In this document: piece after piece, positions 52,933 through 61,528 of the stretch
Numbering within the stretch: the first letter of the stretch is position 1
How the letters are laid out: the number at the start of each line of letters is the position of its first letter
Origin: Sulfuriferula sp.
Lineage (GTDB): Bacteria; Pseudomonadota; Gammaproteobacteria; Burkholderiales; Sulfuriferulaceae
NCBI GenBank assembly: GCA_031291235.1
Contig: JARLJL010000002.1
Coordinates: 62,001 to 126,000, forward strand
Direction of reading: 5' to 3'
Length of the DNA stretch: 64,000 bases
Notes under the pieces: generated by a model
Databases searched by the model: none
What the model was told of the DNA's origin: nothing
What the model saw: the letters and a program-made list of their open reading frames with translations, nothing else
Made by a program: the position numbers and the translations under genes

Positions 52933-54327
52933 TTAATTTAGTAGCGGTTTCTGGCGATTGGGTAAGCCCGGTAACCATTTCGACTTTTGAGGTTGAATGG
53001 CATCCAGTGTGACTAATACTGGCAGCCCGAGGATGTCGGTTAGATCGTTCTCTGTGCGTACTCGGCGATCTTTCATTTCGGCTAGTAATGTAAACATCAT
53101 ACCGAGGAAGGTGCCCATGAATAGAGCAAGGATGATGATGACTATCATGCTCTTGCTGGCGGGTTTGGTTGGGATTGTTGCGGGGTTAAGCAGAGATATA
53201 TTGGTTTGATTAGTTTGGCTGGCCATGCGGGTTTCCGTTGAGCGTTGTAATGCCATGTCGTAGGCTTTTTGCGCATTGTCGACGTCTTGCACCAGAATTG
53301 CGCCTGCATCGCGATTTTGCTTGAGTGCCAGCAGTTTTTCCTTTTGCGCGGCCAGTGCATTGCGTAATTCAGCTTCGCGTTGCTGATCTACGCGTAGCGT
53401 GGTGTTAACGCTTTGCTGTGCATTACGGGTTTCCTGCTCAAGCTGGCTGCGTAATGTTTCTACATCGGCATGTGCGCGCAGGTAGTCGGGATGGTTTTTG
53501 CCGACGCTTCTGGATAATTGATCCAGCTTGGCTTCGCTTTTTGCCAGTTCGGTTTTGAGTGACTGAATAACCGGATTGTTGATGACATCGGATAACTGGT
53601 CGGCAGAGCGGCGATTACGCGATGCGCTGTCGAAGGTTTGATCCTGTGCCGTGGTTAACTGGTTGGCAGTATTGGCCAGACGGGCGCTTTCCACGTCGAG
53701 CTTTTCATCGACGGCGACGATGCCTTTGCTTTGTTGGTAATCAGATAGTTTTTTCTGTGAGGCGATCAGATTATTTCTTAATTCGTTTAATTGGGTTTCA
53801 TACCATTTATTGGCTTGCATTGCCGGCCTTGTCTGTAGATCCAGATTGGTCTGTATATAGGCTTTGACGAACGCGTTGGTAATGAGCATGGAAGACTCTG
53901 GGTCGGTCGATTTGTATGACACGTCGATCAAATTGCTTTCTCGCGATGGCGTGATGGTTAAATCCTTGAGTAACAACTCTGCCAGCCAGTCGCGAATATT
54001 GCCTTGACCTTGGGTTTCATCAGTAAATTGCCGACGGATTAATGGGTCCTGTGTCAGTTTAAGGTCGTCCACCACTTTAAGCGCGACATTATGACTGGCG
54101 AGTACGTCAACCTGGGTTGCGACGAAACCGGGCATAAGTTGGGGGGAGAGCGTGGTGCCGGTGACCGTATCAGATTGATTGAAATCAACGATGATGCTTG
54201 CTGTCGCTTGGTATTGTGGTGGCAATACCAGTCTGGCGGCAACTGCTGCAAGCACGGTGATTGTAATTGTAATCAGCAACAGGTTCTTGCGTGCCCATAT
54301 TACGCGAAAAAAACTGATCATATTCAT
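52933..54327 (-). CDS. epsF: Chain-length determinant protein EpsF (Wzz family)
   Basis: The 464-residue protein has two membrane helices (NLLLITITITVLAAVAARLV near the N-terminus and MIVIIILALFMGTFLGMMFT near 420) flanking a long periplasmic coiled coil (LAKSEAKLDQLSRSVGKNHP and many Gln/Glu repeats). The proline-rich segment PATIPTKPASKSM precedes the second helix, as in Wzz/PCP proteins. It controls polymer length together with EpsG. GAGGCGACACC precedes its ATG. Confidence 0.9.
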   Translation of the reverse strand: MNMISFFRVIWARKNLLLITITITVLAAVAARLVLPPQYQATASIIVDFNQSDTVTGTTLSPQLMPGFVATQVDVLASHNVALKVVDDLKLTQDPLIRRQFTDETQGQGNIRDWLAELLLKDLTITPSRESNLIDVSYKSTDPESSMLITNAFVKAYIQTNLDLQTRPAMQANKWYETQLNELRNNLIASQKKLSDYQQSKGIVAVDEKLDVESARLANTANQLTTAQDQTFDSASRNRRSADQLSDVINNPVIQSLKTELAKSEAKLDQLSRSVGKNHPDYLRAHADVETLRSQLEQETRNAQQSVNTTLRVDQQREAELRNALAAQKEKLLALKQNRDAGAILVQDVDNAQKAYDMALQRSTETRMASQTNQTNISLLNPATIPTKPASKSMIVIIILALFMGTFLGMMFTLLAEMKDRRVRTENDLTDILGLPVLVTLDAIQPQKSKWLPGLPNRQKPLLN

Positions 54328-54351
54328 GGTGTCGCCTCTATGTCTGATGGG

Positions 54352-55140
54352 TTAGAACAGACTTTCCTTAATGTAAATTACGTCGTCAGGGTGTATTGGA
54401 TCTGTTGGGCTTGCAGGCAGGGTGACGGTTTTGTCATCCTTGTCCTGGCGGCGAATTTGTGCGCCACGTTCCGTACCGCGTAGCGTAATGCCACCTCCCA
54501 GTGCAATGGCCTGCATGACATTCATGTTTTTCTCCAGACGATATGCGCCGGGATGCTGTACTTCGCCATAGATATAAAATACTTCGGCGCGGGGTACATA
54601 AATGATATCGCCTTCGTTGATGGTGTAATCCAGATTAAGTTGCCCGCCCTTGAACAAGGCAAGGGTGTCGATCTTGGTTTCCTTGAGCTGATTGTTCTGC
54701 TTGTGGATGAGGATAACCGTATCTGATCCCAGTGATCCTATTCCGCCGGCCAGTGCAAGCAGATCGGTCAGCGTGCTGGTGGATTCAAGCGCGTATTTTC
54801 CGGGTTTGTTGACCTGACCCAATACCGAGATTTGCTTGCTGCGATATTGCTGAACGATCAGGTTGACGTTGGGTTTGATAATGAAGCCGCCTGATTCCAG
54901 TGCCTGTGCGATGCGTTTTTGCGCTGCGCTGGCAGTGAGGCCTGCAACTGGTATCGCGCCGATCAGCGGGACGGCAATTTTGCCGTCTTCGTCAACCTGT
55001 ACGGCATCAACTTGCAGATCGGGGTGGTCGTAAACGCTGATGCGGACCACATCGCCAGTACCCAGCAAGTAGCTACCCGCATGCGCGGGCAAGGTGAACG
55101 CGGCCAACATTATTATCAGGAGATAAAGTATTTTGCGCAT
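54352..55140 (-). CDS. epsE: Polysaccharide export outer-membrane protein EpsE (Wza family)
   Basis: The 262-residue protein has a signal peptide (MRKILYLLIIMLAAFTLPAH) and the polysaccharide export (Poly_export) domain GSYLLGTGDVVRISVYDHPD, then SLB repeats (ISVLGQVNKPGKYALESTST and IYGEVQHPGAYRLEKNMNVM). There is no lipobox cysteine after the signal peptide, unlike Escherichia coli Wza. It forms the outer-membrane or periplasmic part of the export pore. I use the ATG at 55140; a longer frame would overlap epsL. Confidence 0.9.
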   Translation of the reverse strand: MRKILYLLIIMLAAFTLPAHAGSYLLGTGDVVRISVYDHPDLQVDAVQVDEDGKIAVPLIGAIPVAGLTASAAQKRIAQALESGGFIIKPNVNLIVQQYRSKQISVLGQVNKPGKYALESTSTLTDLLALAGGIGSLGSDTVILIHKQNNQLKETKIDTLALFKGGQLNLDYTINEGDIIYVPRAEVFYIYGEVQHPGAYRLEKNMNVMQAIALGGGITLRGTERGAQIRRQDKDDKTVTLPASPTDPIHPDDVIYIKESLF

Positions 55141-55171
55141 GATGGTATCCGTCTTTCGAAAAGTTGTCGTT

Positions 55172-56404
55172 TTAGAATGCATGGCTGAGTCCCAGCATCA
55201 GGCTGTTATATCGATAGCTATTGCCATCGATGTTGGAATTGCGCACGCCTCGTTCTGCCACAATGTCAAGCTTGGTGTTGCGCAATATTGTGTAGGCTAC
55301 ATCCAGATTGACAGTTGATAACTCATCCATTCGGTGCGGCGTGTTCAGGTAATCTATGCTGTCGTGTTTGGCATTGATGCTGACTGCAGTTGTTGCACTG
55401 GCTAGCCAGGTGGCTTTGGCCGATACGCCCTGAGTCAGGTCATAACTGGAAGTGGTTGTGATGTAGCTGTTGATTTCGCGATAAACGGCAAAGTTGAGCG
55501 TGGTTTTACCAGTGATAAGCCAGTCTGCGCTGATTCGACCTGTTACCCCGGAATAATTTTGCTGCTGAGCGTTGGGGTAATTGCGTTTGGTATAGTTTAC
55601 TTTGCCGTGAACTTCGGTTTTACCTGTCGCACTCCAGTCGAAACTGACACCGTTATCGTATTGAGTATAGGTGTCGACGGAGGTTGGCTGATTCGGATAA
55701 TTGCCGTTGCTTACCGAACTATTAAAATCGATTTTGGTGCCTCTTGGCGTCAGATAACGAAAACCGGTTTTATAGGTGTCAAGATTAAGATTGTTGTTTT
55801 GCTGGGAGGCATCACTATTGTTGTATTGGGCCTTTTCGGCGCCCAGTTTGAGTTGCCAGCGATTGTCGAGTTTTATATTGCCGTTAAAAAACGCCTTGCG
55901 GGTGGTAAGCAGGTTGGCTAACGGTCGTTTGGTGTAGAGGAACGGTGCAAGTGTGCGGTTGTCGGATGCGCCGACATTGCCTTGTAAAGTGTCGCCTGCC
56001 AGCCAGTCCCATTTTAGTGCAAGATCGTGACCGTTATAATTGAGCGTGGTGTATGTGTCAAAGTCGACCCGGTTTGCTTCTGCATGGCCGGTGATGATCT
56101 GACGGCCGGTTTTCCAGTTCATGTTGATGCCTGCTGCATAAACGCGAAATGATTCGGCCATGTCGGTTGTGCCTAAAGTGGCGAGAGCGGCCTGATCGTT
56201 CTGCAATAGAAACAGGTTGCTGTTGTAGCCGTATGCAGCTGACAGGTAGGGTGAAAATGTTTTGTCCATATTTGTGTATGTATCGTCACTTGTGTTCGTG
56301 TTCGCGTAGGCAAGCGAATTCACGCAGATCAGGCAAGGCACGAATATCAGTTTGAATGGCGGCATCCATTGGCTCATATTGTTGGGTTTCAGTGGTTTAC
56401 GCAT
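55172..56404 (-). CDS. epsL: EpsL-type outer-membrane beta-barrel of exosortase-B clusters
   Basis: The 410-residue protein has a signal peptide (MSQWMPPFKLIFVPCLICVN then SLAYA) and a repetitive beta-strand barrel with many aromatic and Asn/Thr residues, ending YNSLMLGLSHAF with terminal Phe. It resembles the EpsL group described with XrtB polysaccharide loci, probably an export or anchoring barrel. Three in-frame ATGs (56425, 56404, 56377) are possible; 56404 overlaps the manC stop by eight bases and is chosen for that coupling. Confidence 0.8.
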   Translation of the reverse strand: MRKPLKPNNMSQWMPPFKLIFVPCLICVNSLAYANTNTSDDTYTNMDKTFSPYLSAAYGYNSNLFLLQNDQAALATLGTTDMAESFRVYAAGINMNWKTGRQIITGHAEANRVDFDTYTTLNYNGHDLALKWDWLAGDTLQGNVGASDNRTLAPFLYTKRPLANLLTTRKAFFNGNIKLDNRWQLKLGAEKAQYNNSDASQQNNNLNLDTYKTGFRYLTPRGTKIDFNSSVSNGNYPNQPTSVDTYTQYDNGVSFDWSATGKTEVHGKVNYTKRNYPNAQQQNYSGVTGRISADWLITGKTTLNFAVYREINSYITTTSSYDLTQGVSAKATWLASATTAVSINAKHDSIDYLNTPHRMDELSTVNLDVAYTILRNTKLDIVAERGVRNSNIDGNSYRYNSLMLGLSHAF

Positions 56405-57824
56405 TACGTTTATATATGTCTTCATAACGAACTATGTCATCTTCACCGAGATAGGTGCCGGACTGGACTTCTATCAGATGCAGGGGTACCTTGCCTGGAT
56501 TTTCCAGCCGATGCTTGCTGCCGAGCGGAATGTAGGTTGACTGGTTTTCGCACAGCATGACTTCTTCTTCACCACGCACTACCATTGCAGTACCTGAGAC
56601 AACCACCCAGTGTTCTGCACGATGATGGTGCATTTGTAGCGACAGTTTTGCACCAGGATTGACCATGATGCGCTTGACCTGAAAGCGATCTCCGCTATCG
56701 ATTCCTTCATACCAGCCCCACGGACGGTAGACCCGGTCGTGGTACAGGTGTTCGCTCCGGGCTTGAGCCTTGAGTTTGTCTACGATGAGTTTGACATCCT
56801 GAGCACGGTCTTTTGGTGCGATCAATACGGCATCGGCGGTTTCTATAATCATCAGGTTTTCTACCCCTAGCGCGACCACTAGGCGGGATTCGGCCCGAAT
56901 GAGGTTGTTGCTGGCATCTTCTATCATGACGTCGCCGCGGACTACGTTATTGTCGGCATCTTTTGCGCTGACTTCCCAGATGGCGCTCCATGCGCCAATG
57001 TCGCTCCAGTCTATGTCCGCAGGCACGACAACCGCTTTTTGCGTGCGTTCCATGACGGCGTAATCAATGGATTCGGATGGGCAGGCTGTAAATGCGGCCG
57101 GGTCGAGCCGGACGAAATTCAGGTCGTTTTTGGCTTGATCCAATGCGGCTTCGCATGCGCTTAGAATGTCCGGGCGCAGTCGCTGCAGTTCGTCGAGAAA
57201 ATCCTTGGCGCGGAACAGGAACATGCCGCTGTTCCAATAGTATTCGCCGCTGGCGACATATTGTTCTGCAGTTGCCAGGTCTGGTTTTTCTACGAATTCA
57301 CCCACATGAAAACTGTGCGGATGGTCGGCGATCGCCACGCCTTGACGTATATATCCGAACCCTGTTTCAGGAGAGTTCGCCACGATGCCGAATGTAGCGA
57401 GATAGCCTTCCGCGGCGATTTGCGCGGCATGCGCGACAGCCAGATGAAAGGCCGGTGTGTTGCGTATGAGATGATCTGCGGGCAATGCAAGCATTAAGGC
57501 GTTTGGGTCCTGGCGCTGCAGGAACAAGGCTGCCGTTGCTATTGCGGGTGCAGTGTTGCGGCCAACCGGTTCCAATAGAATGGCGTGCGGCTGCACATTT
57601 ATCGTTCTTAATTGTTCAGCAATCATGAAGCGGTGCTCCTGATTGCAAATAATCAGCGGCGGAGCAATATTGGGTAAATCGGAAATGCGTTTTACGGTTT
57701 CCTGAAACAGTGTTTGTTCTGATAGCAAAGGCAGGAGTTGCTTGGGTAGCGCTGTGCGCGATAACGGCCATAGCCGAGTACCGGATCCTCCAGACAATAT
57801 TACCGGGTAGAGCGTTTGATGCAT
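56397..57824 (-). CDS. manC: Mannose-1-phosphate guanylyltransferase / mannose-6-phosphate isomerase
   Basis: The 475-residue bifunctional enzyme makes GDP-mannose. The N-terminal nucleotidyltransferase has VILSGGSGTRLWPLSR, LLEPVGRNTAPAIATAAL and GEFVEKPDLATAEQY. The C-terminal cupin isomerase has RPWGWYEGIDSGDRFQVKRI and LSLQMHHHRAEHWVVVSGT. The ATG at 57824 follows GAGGAAAAAC. It is the first gene of the long minus-strand eps operon and lies 51 bases downstream of the likely start of a sigma-54-type promoter, so mannose or a GDP-mannose-derived sugar is likely in the polymer. Confidence 0.94.
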   Translation of the reverse strand: MHQTLYPVILSGGSGTRLWPLSRTALPKQLLPLLSEQTLFQETVKRISDLPNIAPPLIICNQEHRFMIAEQLRTINVQPHAILLEPVGRNTAPAIATAALFLQRQDPNALMLALPADHLIRNTPAFHLAVAHAAQIAAEGYLATFGIVANSPETGFGYIRQGVAIADHPHSFHVGEFVEKPDLATAEQYVASGEYYWNSGMFLFRAKDFLDELQRLRPDILSACEAALDQAKNDLNFVRLDPAAFTACPSESIDYAVMERTQKAVVVPADIDWSDIGAWSAIWEVSAKDADNNVVRGDVMIEDASNNLIRAESRLVVALGVENLMIIETADAVLIAPKDRAQDVKLIVDKLKAQARSEHLYHDRVYRPWGWYEGIDSGDRFQVKRIMVNPGAKLSLQMHHHRAEHWVVVSGTAMVVRGEEEVMLCENQSTYIPLGSKHRLENPGKVPLHLIEVQSGTYLGEDDIVRYEDIYKRNA

Positions 57825-58206
57825 GTTTTTCCTCATTCGTTACTATGTGCCGCAGCAAGTGACGGTCCGGATTCATTATTTATCAAGCTAATATCATGCC
57901 AATAAGTATGAAATATCCGGTTATGTCGTATTATATAGCGTGTAACATTAGTTCTGTATTAATATTACCGTGTTGTTCTTACAGCAGTACAGTCTTTATG
58001 TGACTTACATTTTGAATTTTTTGTGAAATTCGGGATTTTCGATACTCAAAATTTTCTGGTTGCGTAATTGTATATGGGTTGATACCGTTTTTATGACTTA
58101 GTTTGTTTGTCATGAATCTTGCTTACAATGAATTGTAAACGAGGTTTTAACAAATAATTGTTGCAAATTAACATTGGTGCTCAAGTAGTGCCGAAAAGGG
58201 TTACTC
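57825..58206. other. Divergent intergenic region between manC and epsB
   Basis: This AT-rich stretch holds the sigma-54-type element for manC at 57886-57901 on the minus strand. On the plus side I see no -24/-12 match with correct spacing before epsB; a sigma-70-like TTGCTT about 85 bases upstream of the epsB ATG is possible. No gene or structured RNA is apparent. Confidence 0.5.
57886..57901 (-). promoter_or_regulatory. Putative sigma-54 promoter of the eps operon
   Basis: On the minus strand the sequence is TGGCATGATATTAGCT, with GG and GC separated by the required 12 bases. TGGCAT matches the -24 block in five of six bases. The -12 block TAGCT differs from TTGCT by one. Transcription would start near 57875, about 50 bases before the manC ATG. 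It resembles the elements before the PEP-CTERM genes. Confidence 0.55.
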
Positions 58207-59598
58207 ATGGTTGGTGGTTACGAACATCCTGCGCTCAGTCTGGCAAAGCGTCTGGTTAATCCTCTGGTGATTTTCATTTCGCTGATTATCGCGGTGGAGA
58301 TAGCGTCGCCTCCGTTTAACGGCATGCATTTATTGCTGGGGGTATTGGCTTTTCTGATCGGTTCGCAAGTGTTCGATGGGTTCGATTTTTTTGAGATCCG
58401 GGATGCCAATCAGGCGGGAGTCAGCAAGCATGGGATCAATCTGCTGATTGCCTGGTTTGTAGTAATTGCGATACTCGCCTTGCTGGACATGGCTACAGGG
58501 TTACGGGGGGCGTATGACCAGCATGTGCTGGAAATATGGACATTTTTAACGCCGGTTTTGCTCTATATCAGCCAGTCTGCGGTACGTGCCTATCTGGAGT
58601 CCTTGCGTAGGCATGGGCAGATCAGGCGGGCAGTGATTGTGGGGGCGAATGAGCTTGGCTGCAAGCTGGGTGACAGAATTCATCGCCAGCGTAGCATGAT
58701 GGTGCGCGTGGATGCGTTTTTCGACGACAGGCTGGACGATCGATGCGATCCCAAGCTGCTGCCCATCGTCGCCGGTGGATTGCAGGATGTGGCAGATTAC
58801 GTTACCAAATTCGATATCGATCTGGTGTACATCTCATTGCCTATTCTGGATCAGCCGCGCGTTATCAATCTGGTGAATTCTTTGCGGGACACGACAGCCT
58901 CGATTTATTTTGTGCCGGATGTGTTTATTTTCGATCTGGTGCAGGCGCGGCTCGACAGTATTAACGGTATACCGGTGATTGCCGTATTTGAATCCCCGCT
59001 GGTGGGGATTAATGCCGTGCATAAACGTGCCTTTGACGTTGTTGTGTCGGGTATCGTTTTGCTGATGATTTCCCCCATTATGCTGGTCATTGCTGCGTTA
59101 GTAAAACTGACATCCAAAGGTCCGGTGTTCTTCAAACAGCGTCGGTACGGCATGGATGGAGATGAAATCTGGGTCTATAAATTTCGGTCCATGACGGTGT
59201 GTGAAGACGGGGCGAGTATTGCACAAGCGACCAAAAATGATGCGCGCGTGACTCGGCTTGGTGCATTTTTGCGTAAATCATCGCTGGATGAATTGCCTCA
59301 GTTGATTAATGTATTGCAGGGATCCATGAGTATTGTCGGGCCTCGTCCGCATGCTGTGGCTCATAACGAACATTATCGTAAATTGATACGCGGTTATATG
59401 TGGCGGCACAAGGTGAAGCCCGGTATTACAGGTTGGGCGCAAGTCAACGGCTATCGGGGTGAAACGGATACGATAGACAAGATGGAGGGCCGCGTATTGC
59501 ATGACATTACCTATTTGAAGCACTGGTCGATCTGGCTGGATATCACCATTATGCTGAAGACTGTGAAGCTGGTATTCAAGGATAGTCAGGCGTATTAA
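58207..59598 (+). CDS. epsB: Undecaprenyl-phosphate glucose-1-phosphate transferase (EpsB-type)
   Basis: The 463-residue protein starts polymer synthesis by transferring hexose-1-phosphate to undecaprenyl phosphate. Several N-terminal membrane helices precede a Rossmann-like domain (RRAVIVGANELGCKLGDRIH). The catalytic bacterial sugar transferase domain follows (HKRAFDVVVSGIVLLM, FFKQRRYGMDGDEIWVYKF, then VGPRPHAVAHNEHYRKLIRG and KPGITGWAQVNGYRGETD). It matches the WcaJ/EpsB plan. It is transcribed away from the manC operon and directly precedes the PEP-CTERM genes. Confidence 0.92.
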   Translation: MVGGYEHPALSLAKRLVNPLVIFISLIIAVEIASPPFNGMHLLLGVLAFLIGSQVFDGFDFFEIRDANQAGVSKHGINLLIAWFVVIAILALLDMATGLRGAYDQHVLEIWTFLTPVLLYISQSAVRAYLESLRRHGQIRRAVIVGANELGCKLGDRIHRQRSMMVRVDAFFDDRLDDRCDPKLLPIVAGGLQDVADYVTKFDIDLVYISLPILDQPRVINLVNSLRDTTASIYFVPDVFIFDLVQARLDSINGIPVIAVFESPLVGINAVHKRAFDVVVSGIVLLMISPIMLVIAALVKLTSKGPVFFKQRRYGMDGDEIWVYKFRSMTVCEDGASIAQATKNDARVTRLGAFLRKSSLDELPQLINVLQGSMSIVGPRPHAVAHNEHYRKLIRGYMWRHKVKPGITGWAQVNGYRGETDTIDKMEGRVLHDITYLKHWSIWLDITIMLKTVKLVFKDSQAY

Positions 59599-59626
59599 TT
59601 TAAGTTTCACGAACTTGTTACATTAT

Positions 59627-59642
59627 TGGCATATAACGTGCT
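59627..59642 (+). promoter_or_regulatory. Putative sigma-54 promoter of PEP-CTERM gene 1
   Basis: TGGCATATAACGTGCT has GG at 59628-59629 and GC at 59640-59641, exact -24/-12 spacing. The start of transcription would be near 59653, giving a leader of about 75 bases before the ATG at 59729. Confidence 0.6.
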
Positions 59643-59728
59643 TATAATTTCTGTGGGGCGTATTGGTTTTTGTCTTACTTGCTCCATTTTTCTGTTTGTT
59701 CATGAACAAATTCTGAAGGAGTGACAAA

Positions 59729-59995
59729 ATGAAGATATTGAAATCTGTCAAGGTGTTGGGTGTGGCTGCTGTGGCTGCATTAAGTTTTGCCGGTGATGCC
59801 GGTGCTGTAACGGTGAGTGCGACGGGGCCTGGCGGCACAACTATTGTTGTGACGGGTGTTGGTGATGGTTCTGGCACTTGGTACAAAGTTCCTGCTGTGC
59901 CTGAAGCTGATACCTGGGCCATGATGGCATTGGGCCTGGGCCTGGTTGGTCTGCGCTTGCGTAGTAAAAAGGGTGGCAAGACGACGGTTGCATAA
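59729..59995 (+). CDS. Miniature PEP-CTERM protein 1
   Basis: The 88-residue protein consists of a signal peptide (MKILKSVKVLGVAAVAALSF, likely cleavage after residue 26, AGA), a mature segment of about 31 residues rich in Gly, Thr and Val (TVSATGPGGTTIVVTGVGDG), and a PEP-CTERM tail: VPEADTWAMMALGLGLVGLR plus basic residues. Exosortase would act at the PEP motif and remove the helix. The mature chain is far shorter than usual PEP-CTERM proteins. It is very similar to protein 2. Confidence 0.88.
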   Translation: MKILKSVKVLGVAAVAALSFAGDAGAVTVSATGPGGTTIVVTGVGDGSGTWYKVPAVPEADTWAMMALGLGLVGLRLRSKKGGKTTVA

Positions 59996-60025
59996 TTATC
60001 GTAGTCTGGATTTGCAATGATCGTT

Positions 60026-60057
60026 GGGGCGGCGTTTATTGCGTCGCCCCTATTTTT
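60026..60057 (+). terminator. Rho-independent terminator of PEP-CTERM gene 1
   Basis: GGGGCGGCG pairs with CGTCGCCCC (one wobble) around a seven-base loop and is followed by TATTTTTT. Confidence 0.8.
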
Positions 60058-60445
60058 TGGTTTGCGAAATCTATATACGTGCATTAATAATTGGTGTATT
60101 TTGTCCGCTATGATTGTAGGGTTTGATCTGTATATATTTTGCTGATATAGTTTCACCGACTATCCAGGATTTCATCATCCTGCTTGTATCCGGTGTGTTC
60201 ATGTAGCGCTGTGATTGTCGTTTTCTCGACAATTTTGCGTGTTTTTATACAGGCCGCATTTTTGCCAAGTCGCAATGTGGTCAATCCGGAAGTGTTGGAG
60301 CTATGCGCGATAGCGTATTCCTGTCCTGGATAATCCAGAGTGGGGGTGCGGTAAGCAATGGAGCGGTTCTTAATGAGGGTGTGTTGTTGTATCTGGATTG
60401 AGAGCCGTATTCGAGGTGCCATGGGTCGCCGTTCCGTGTGTTTTA

Positions 60446-60461
60446 GGGTGTGGTTGATGCT
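60446..60461 (+). promoter_or_regulatory. Putative sigma-54 promoter of PEP-CTERM gene 2
   Basis: GGGTGTGGTTGATGCT has GG at 60447-60448 and GC at 60459-60460 with correct spacing. A second near-match, TGGCATGTTTAGTGTA at 60464-60479, has GT instead of GC at -12 and is less likely. The leader to the ATG at 60576 would be about 105 bases. Confidence 0.45.
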
Positions 60462-60575
60462 ATTGGCATGTTTAGTGTAGTGGGAAGAAAGGGTAAGGTG
60501 ATTTGCGCAGGTTATGCCTTATTAACTTTATTCCCGGATTGTTTTAGATGTTTTACTTTCTATGAGGATGTTCAC

Positions 60576-60842
60576 ATGCAAGTGATTAAATCGATCAAGC
60601 TGTTGAGTGTGGCTGCAGTTGCAGCCATGAGTTTTGCCGGTGATGCCGGCGCTGTTACAGTAACCGGTCCTGGCGGCAGCACTATTGTTGTTACCGGTAT
60701 CGGTAGCGGTAATGGCACCTGGTACAAAGTGCCAGCTGTGCCTGAAGCCGATACCTGGGCAATGATGGCTGTCGGTCTGGGTCTGGTTGGTCTGCGTTTA
60801 CGTCGTAAAGGCAAGAAATCGCAAAACGTTGCTGCTAATTAA
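60576..60842 (+). CDS. Miniature PEP-CTERM protein 2
   Basis: The 88-residue protein starts MQVIKSIKLLSVAAVAAMSF, with signal cleavage expected after residue 26. The mature segment is about 29 residues (TVTGPGGSTIVVTGIGSGNG then TWYKVPA), followed by VPEADTWAMMAVGLGLVGLR and a basic end. It is a close paralogue of protein 1. The ATG at 60576 is chosen because the signal peptide begins there; the longer upstream frame is non-coding. Confidence 0.88.
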   Translation: MQVIKSIKLLSVAAVAAMSFAGDAGAVTVTGPGGSTIVVTGIGSGNGTWYKVPAVPEADTWAMMAVGLGLVGLRLRRKGKKSQNVAAN

Positions 60843-60861
60843 TTAGCAACGATTTGTGAAT

Positions 60862-60890
60862 AAAACAGCGGGACTTGTCTCGCTGTTTTA
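60862..60890 (+). terminator. Rho-independent terminator of PEP-CTERM gene 2
   Basis: AAAACAGCGGGA pairs with TCTCGCTGTTTT (one wobble) around the loop CTTG. It ends in TTTTA. Confidence 0.75.
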
Positions 60891-60936
60891 CCTTGATTCA
60901 GTACATTTCTTGTATCAAACGCACTGTAAACTTATT

Positions 60937-60952
60937 GGGTATATTTTATGCT
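60937..60952 (+). promoter_or_regulatory. Putative sigma-54 promoter of PEP-CTERM gene 3
   Basis: GGGTATATTTTATGCT has GG at 60938-60939 and GC at 60950-60951, correct -24/-12 spacing, and shares ATGCTT with the other elements. It lies about 94 bases before the ATG at 61045. Confidence 0.5.
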
Positions 60953-61044
60953 TGATATAAGTTATGGCAAATATTGCTGCCATGTAAATTCGTTTTTTCA
61001 GTTGAAATGATTAGTGAAGTGAATTTTTGATAAGGAGTATCAAA

Positions 61045-61278
61045 ATGAAAGTGAACAAGTCTGCCCGGTTGTTAGGCGTTATGGCTGTTGCAGTATTGGG
61101 TTTTGTCGGAAATGCATATGCGGTGGATGTGGACGATTTCCATCCGGTTATCCATCATATTTTAAATACGCCGTCGGTTCCTGAGGCGGATACCTGGGCC
61201 ATGATGGCGGTCGGCCTCGGGCTGGTTGGCTTGCGTTTGCGTCGCAAGGGTAAAAAATCGCAAGAAGCCATTAATTAA
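61045..61278 (+). CDS. Miniature PEP-CTERM protein 3 (His-containing)
   Basis: The 77-residue protein has a signal peptide (MKVNKSARLLGVMAVAVLGF, cleavage after AYA at residue 26), only about 19 mature residues (VDVDDFHPVIHHILNTPS) and then VPEADTWAMMAVGLGLVGLR with a basic tail. Three histidines occur in the mature part. AAGGAG precedes the ATG. It is a diverged paralogue of proteins 1 and 2 and closest in plan to protein 4. Confidence 0.86.
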   Translation: MKVNKSARLLGVMAVAVLGFVGNAYAVDVDDFHPVIHHILNTPSVPEADTWAMMAVGLGLVGLRLRRKGKKSQEAIN

Positions 61279-61299
61279 GTCTTTGCGATTGTGTTAAAT

Positions 61300-61332
61300 A
61301 AAAGCGACGGGACATCCCCTGTCGCTTTTTTC
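61300..61332 (+). terminator. Rho-independent terminator of PEP-CTERM gene 3
   Basis: AAAAGCGACGGG pairs with CCCTGTCGCTTTT, and a run of six T ends it. It resembles the terminators of the neighbouring PEP-CTERM genes. Confidence 0.8.
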
Positions 61333-61407
61333 TTTGATACTTGTTGTGATGATAGGTTGATGCTTGAATTAATGAATTTTATGCGCTTATAAAGATATTT
61401 TAATTTT

Positions 61408-61423
61408 TGGTATGTTTCGTGCT
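61408..61423 (+). promoter_or_regulatory. Putative sigma-54 promoter of PEP-CTERM gene 4
   Basis: TGGTATGTTTCGTGCT has GG at 61409-61410 and GC at 61421-61422, exact spacing. It is very close to the element of gene 1 (TGGCATATAACGTGCT). The leader to the ATG at 61529 is about 95 bases. Confidence 0.6.
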
Positions 61424-61528
61424 TAAGATTACGCTGCAGGATGTAGAAACGATTTTGCCGGATTAACGCAAGATGCCTGTATTTTCGAAATTCGAGTATT
61501 TTTAGTAAATTTGATAAGGGGTAGTTGT

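Larger units (their letters stand above)
59996..60575. other. Region between PEP-CTERM genes 1 and 2
   Basis: It carries the terminator of gene 1 (60026-60057) and the promoter-like element of gene 2 (60446-60461). Between them, about 60060-60440, I see no gene I can support. An 89-codon minus-strand frame at 60153-60422 has no recognisable features. Plus-strand frames are broken by stops. The stretch may be a remnant of a deleted gene. Confidence 0.45.

Noticed and set aside
58175-58192. TTGGTGCTCAAGTAGTGCC as a sigma-54 promoter for epsB
   Set aside because: The spacing is two bases too long and it lies too close to the ATG at 58207.
60153-60422. Minus-strand frame of 89 codons between PEP-CTERM genes
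   Set aside because: There is no ribosome-binding site, no recognisable motif and no coupling to neighbours.
60955-61010. TGGCAAATATTGCT as a sigma-54 promoter for PEP-CTERM gene 3
   Set aside because: The GG to GC distance is two bases too short; the element at 60937-60952 has the correct spacing.
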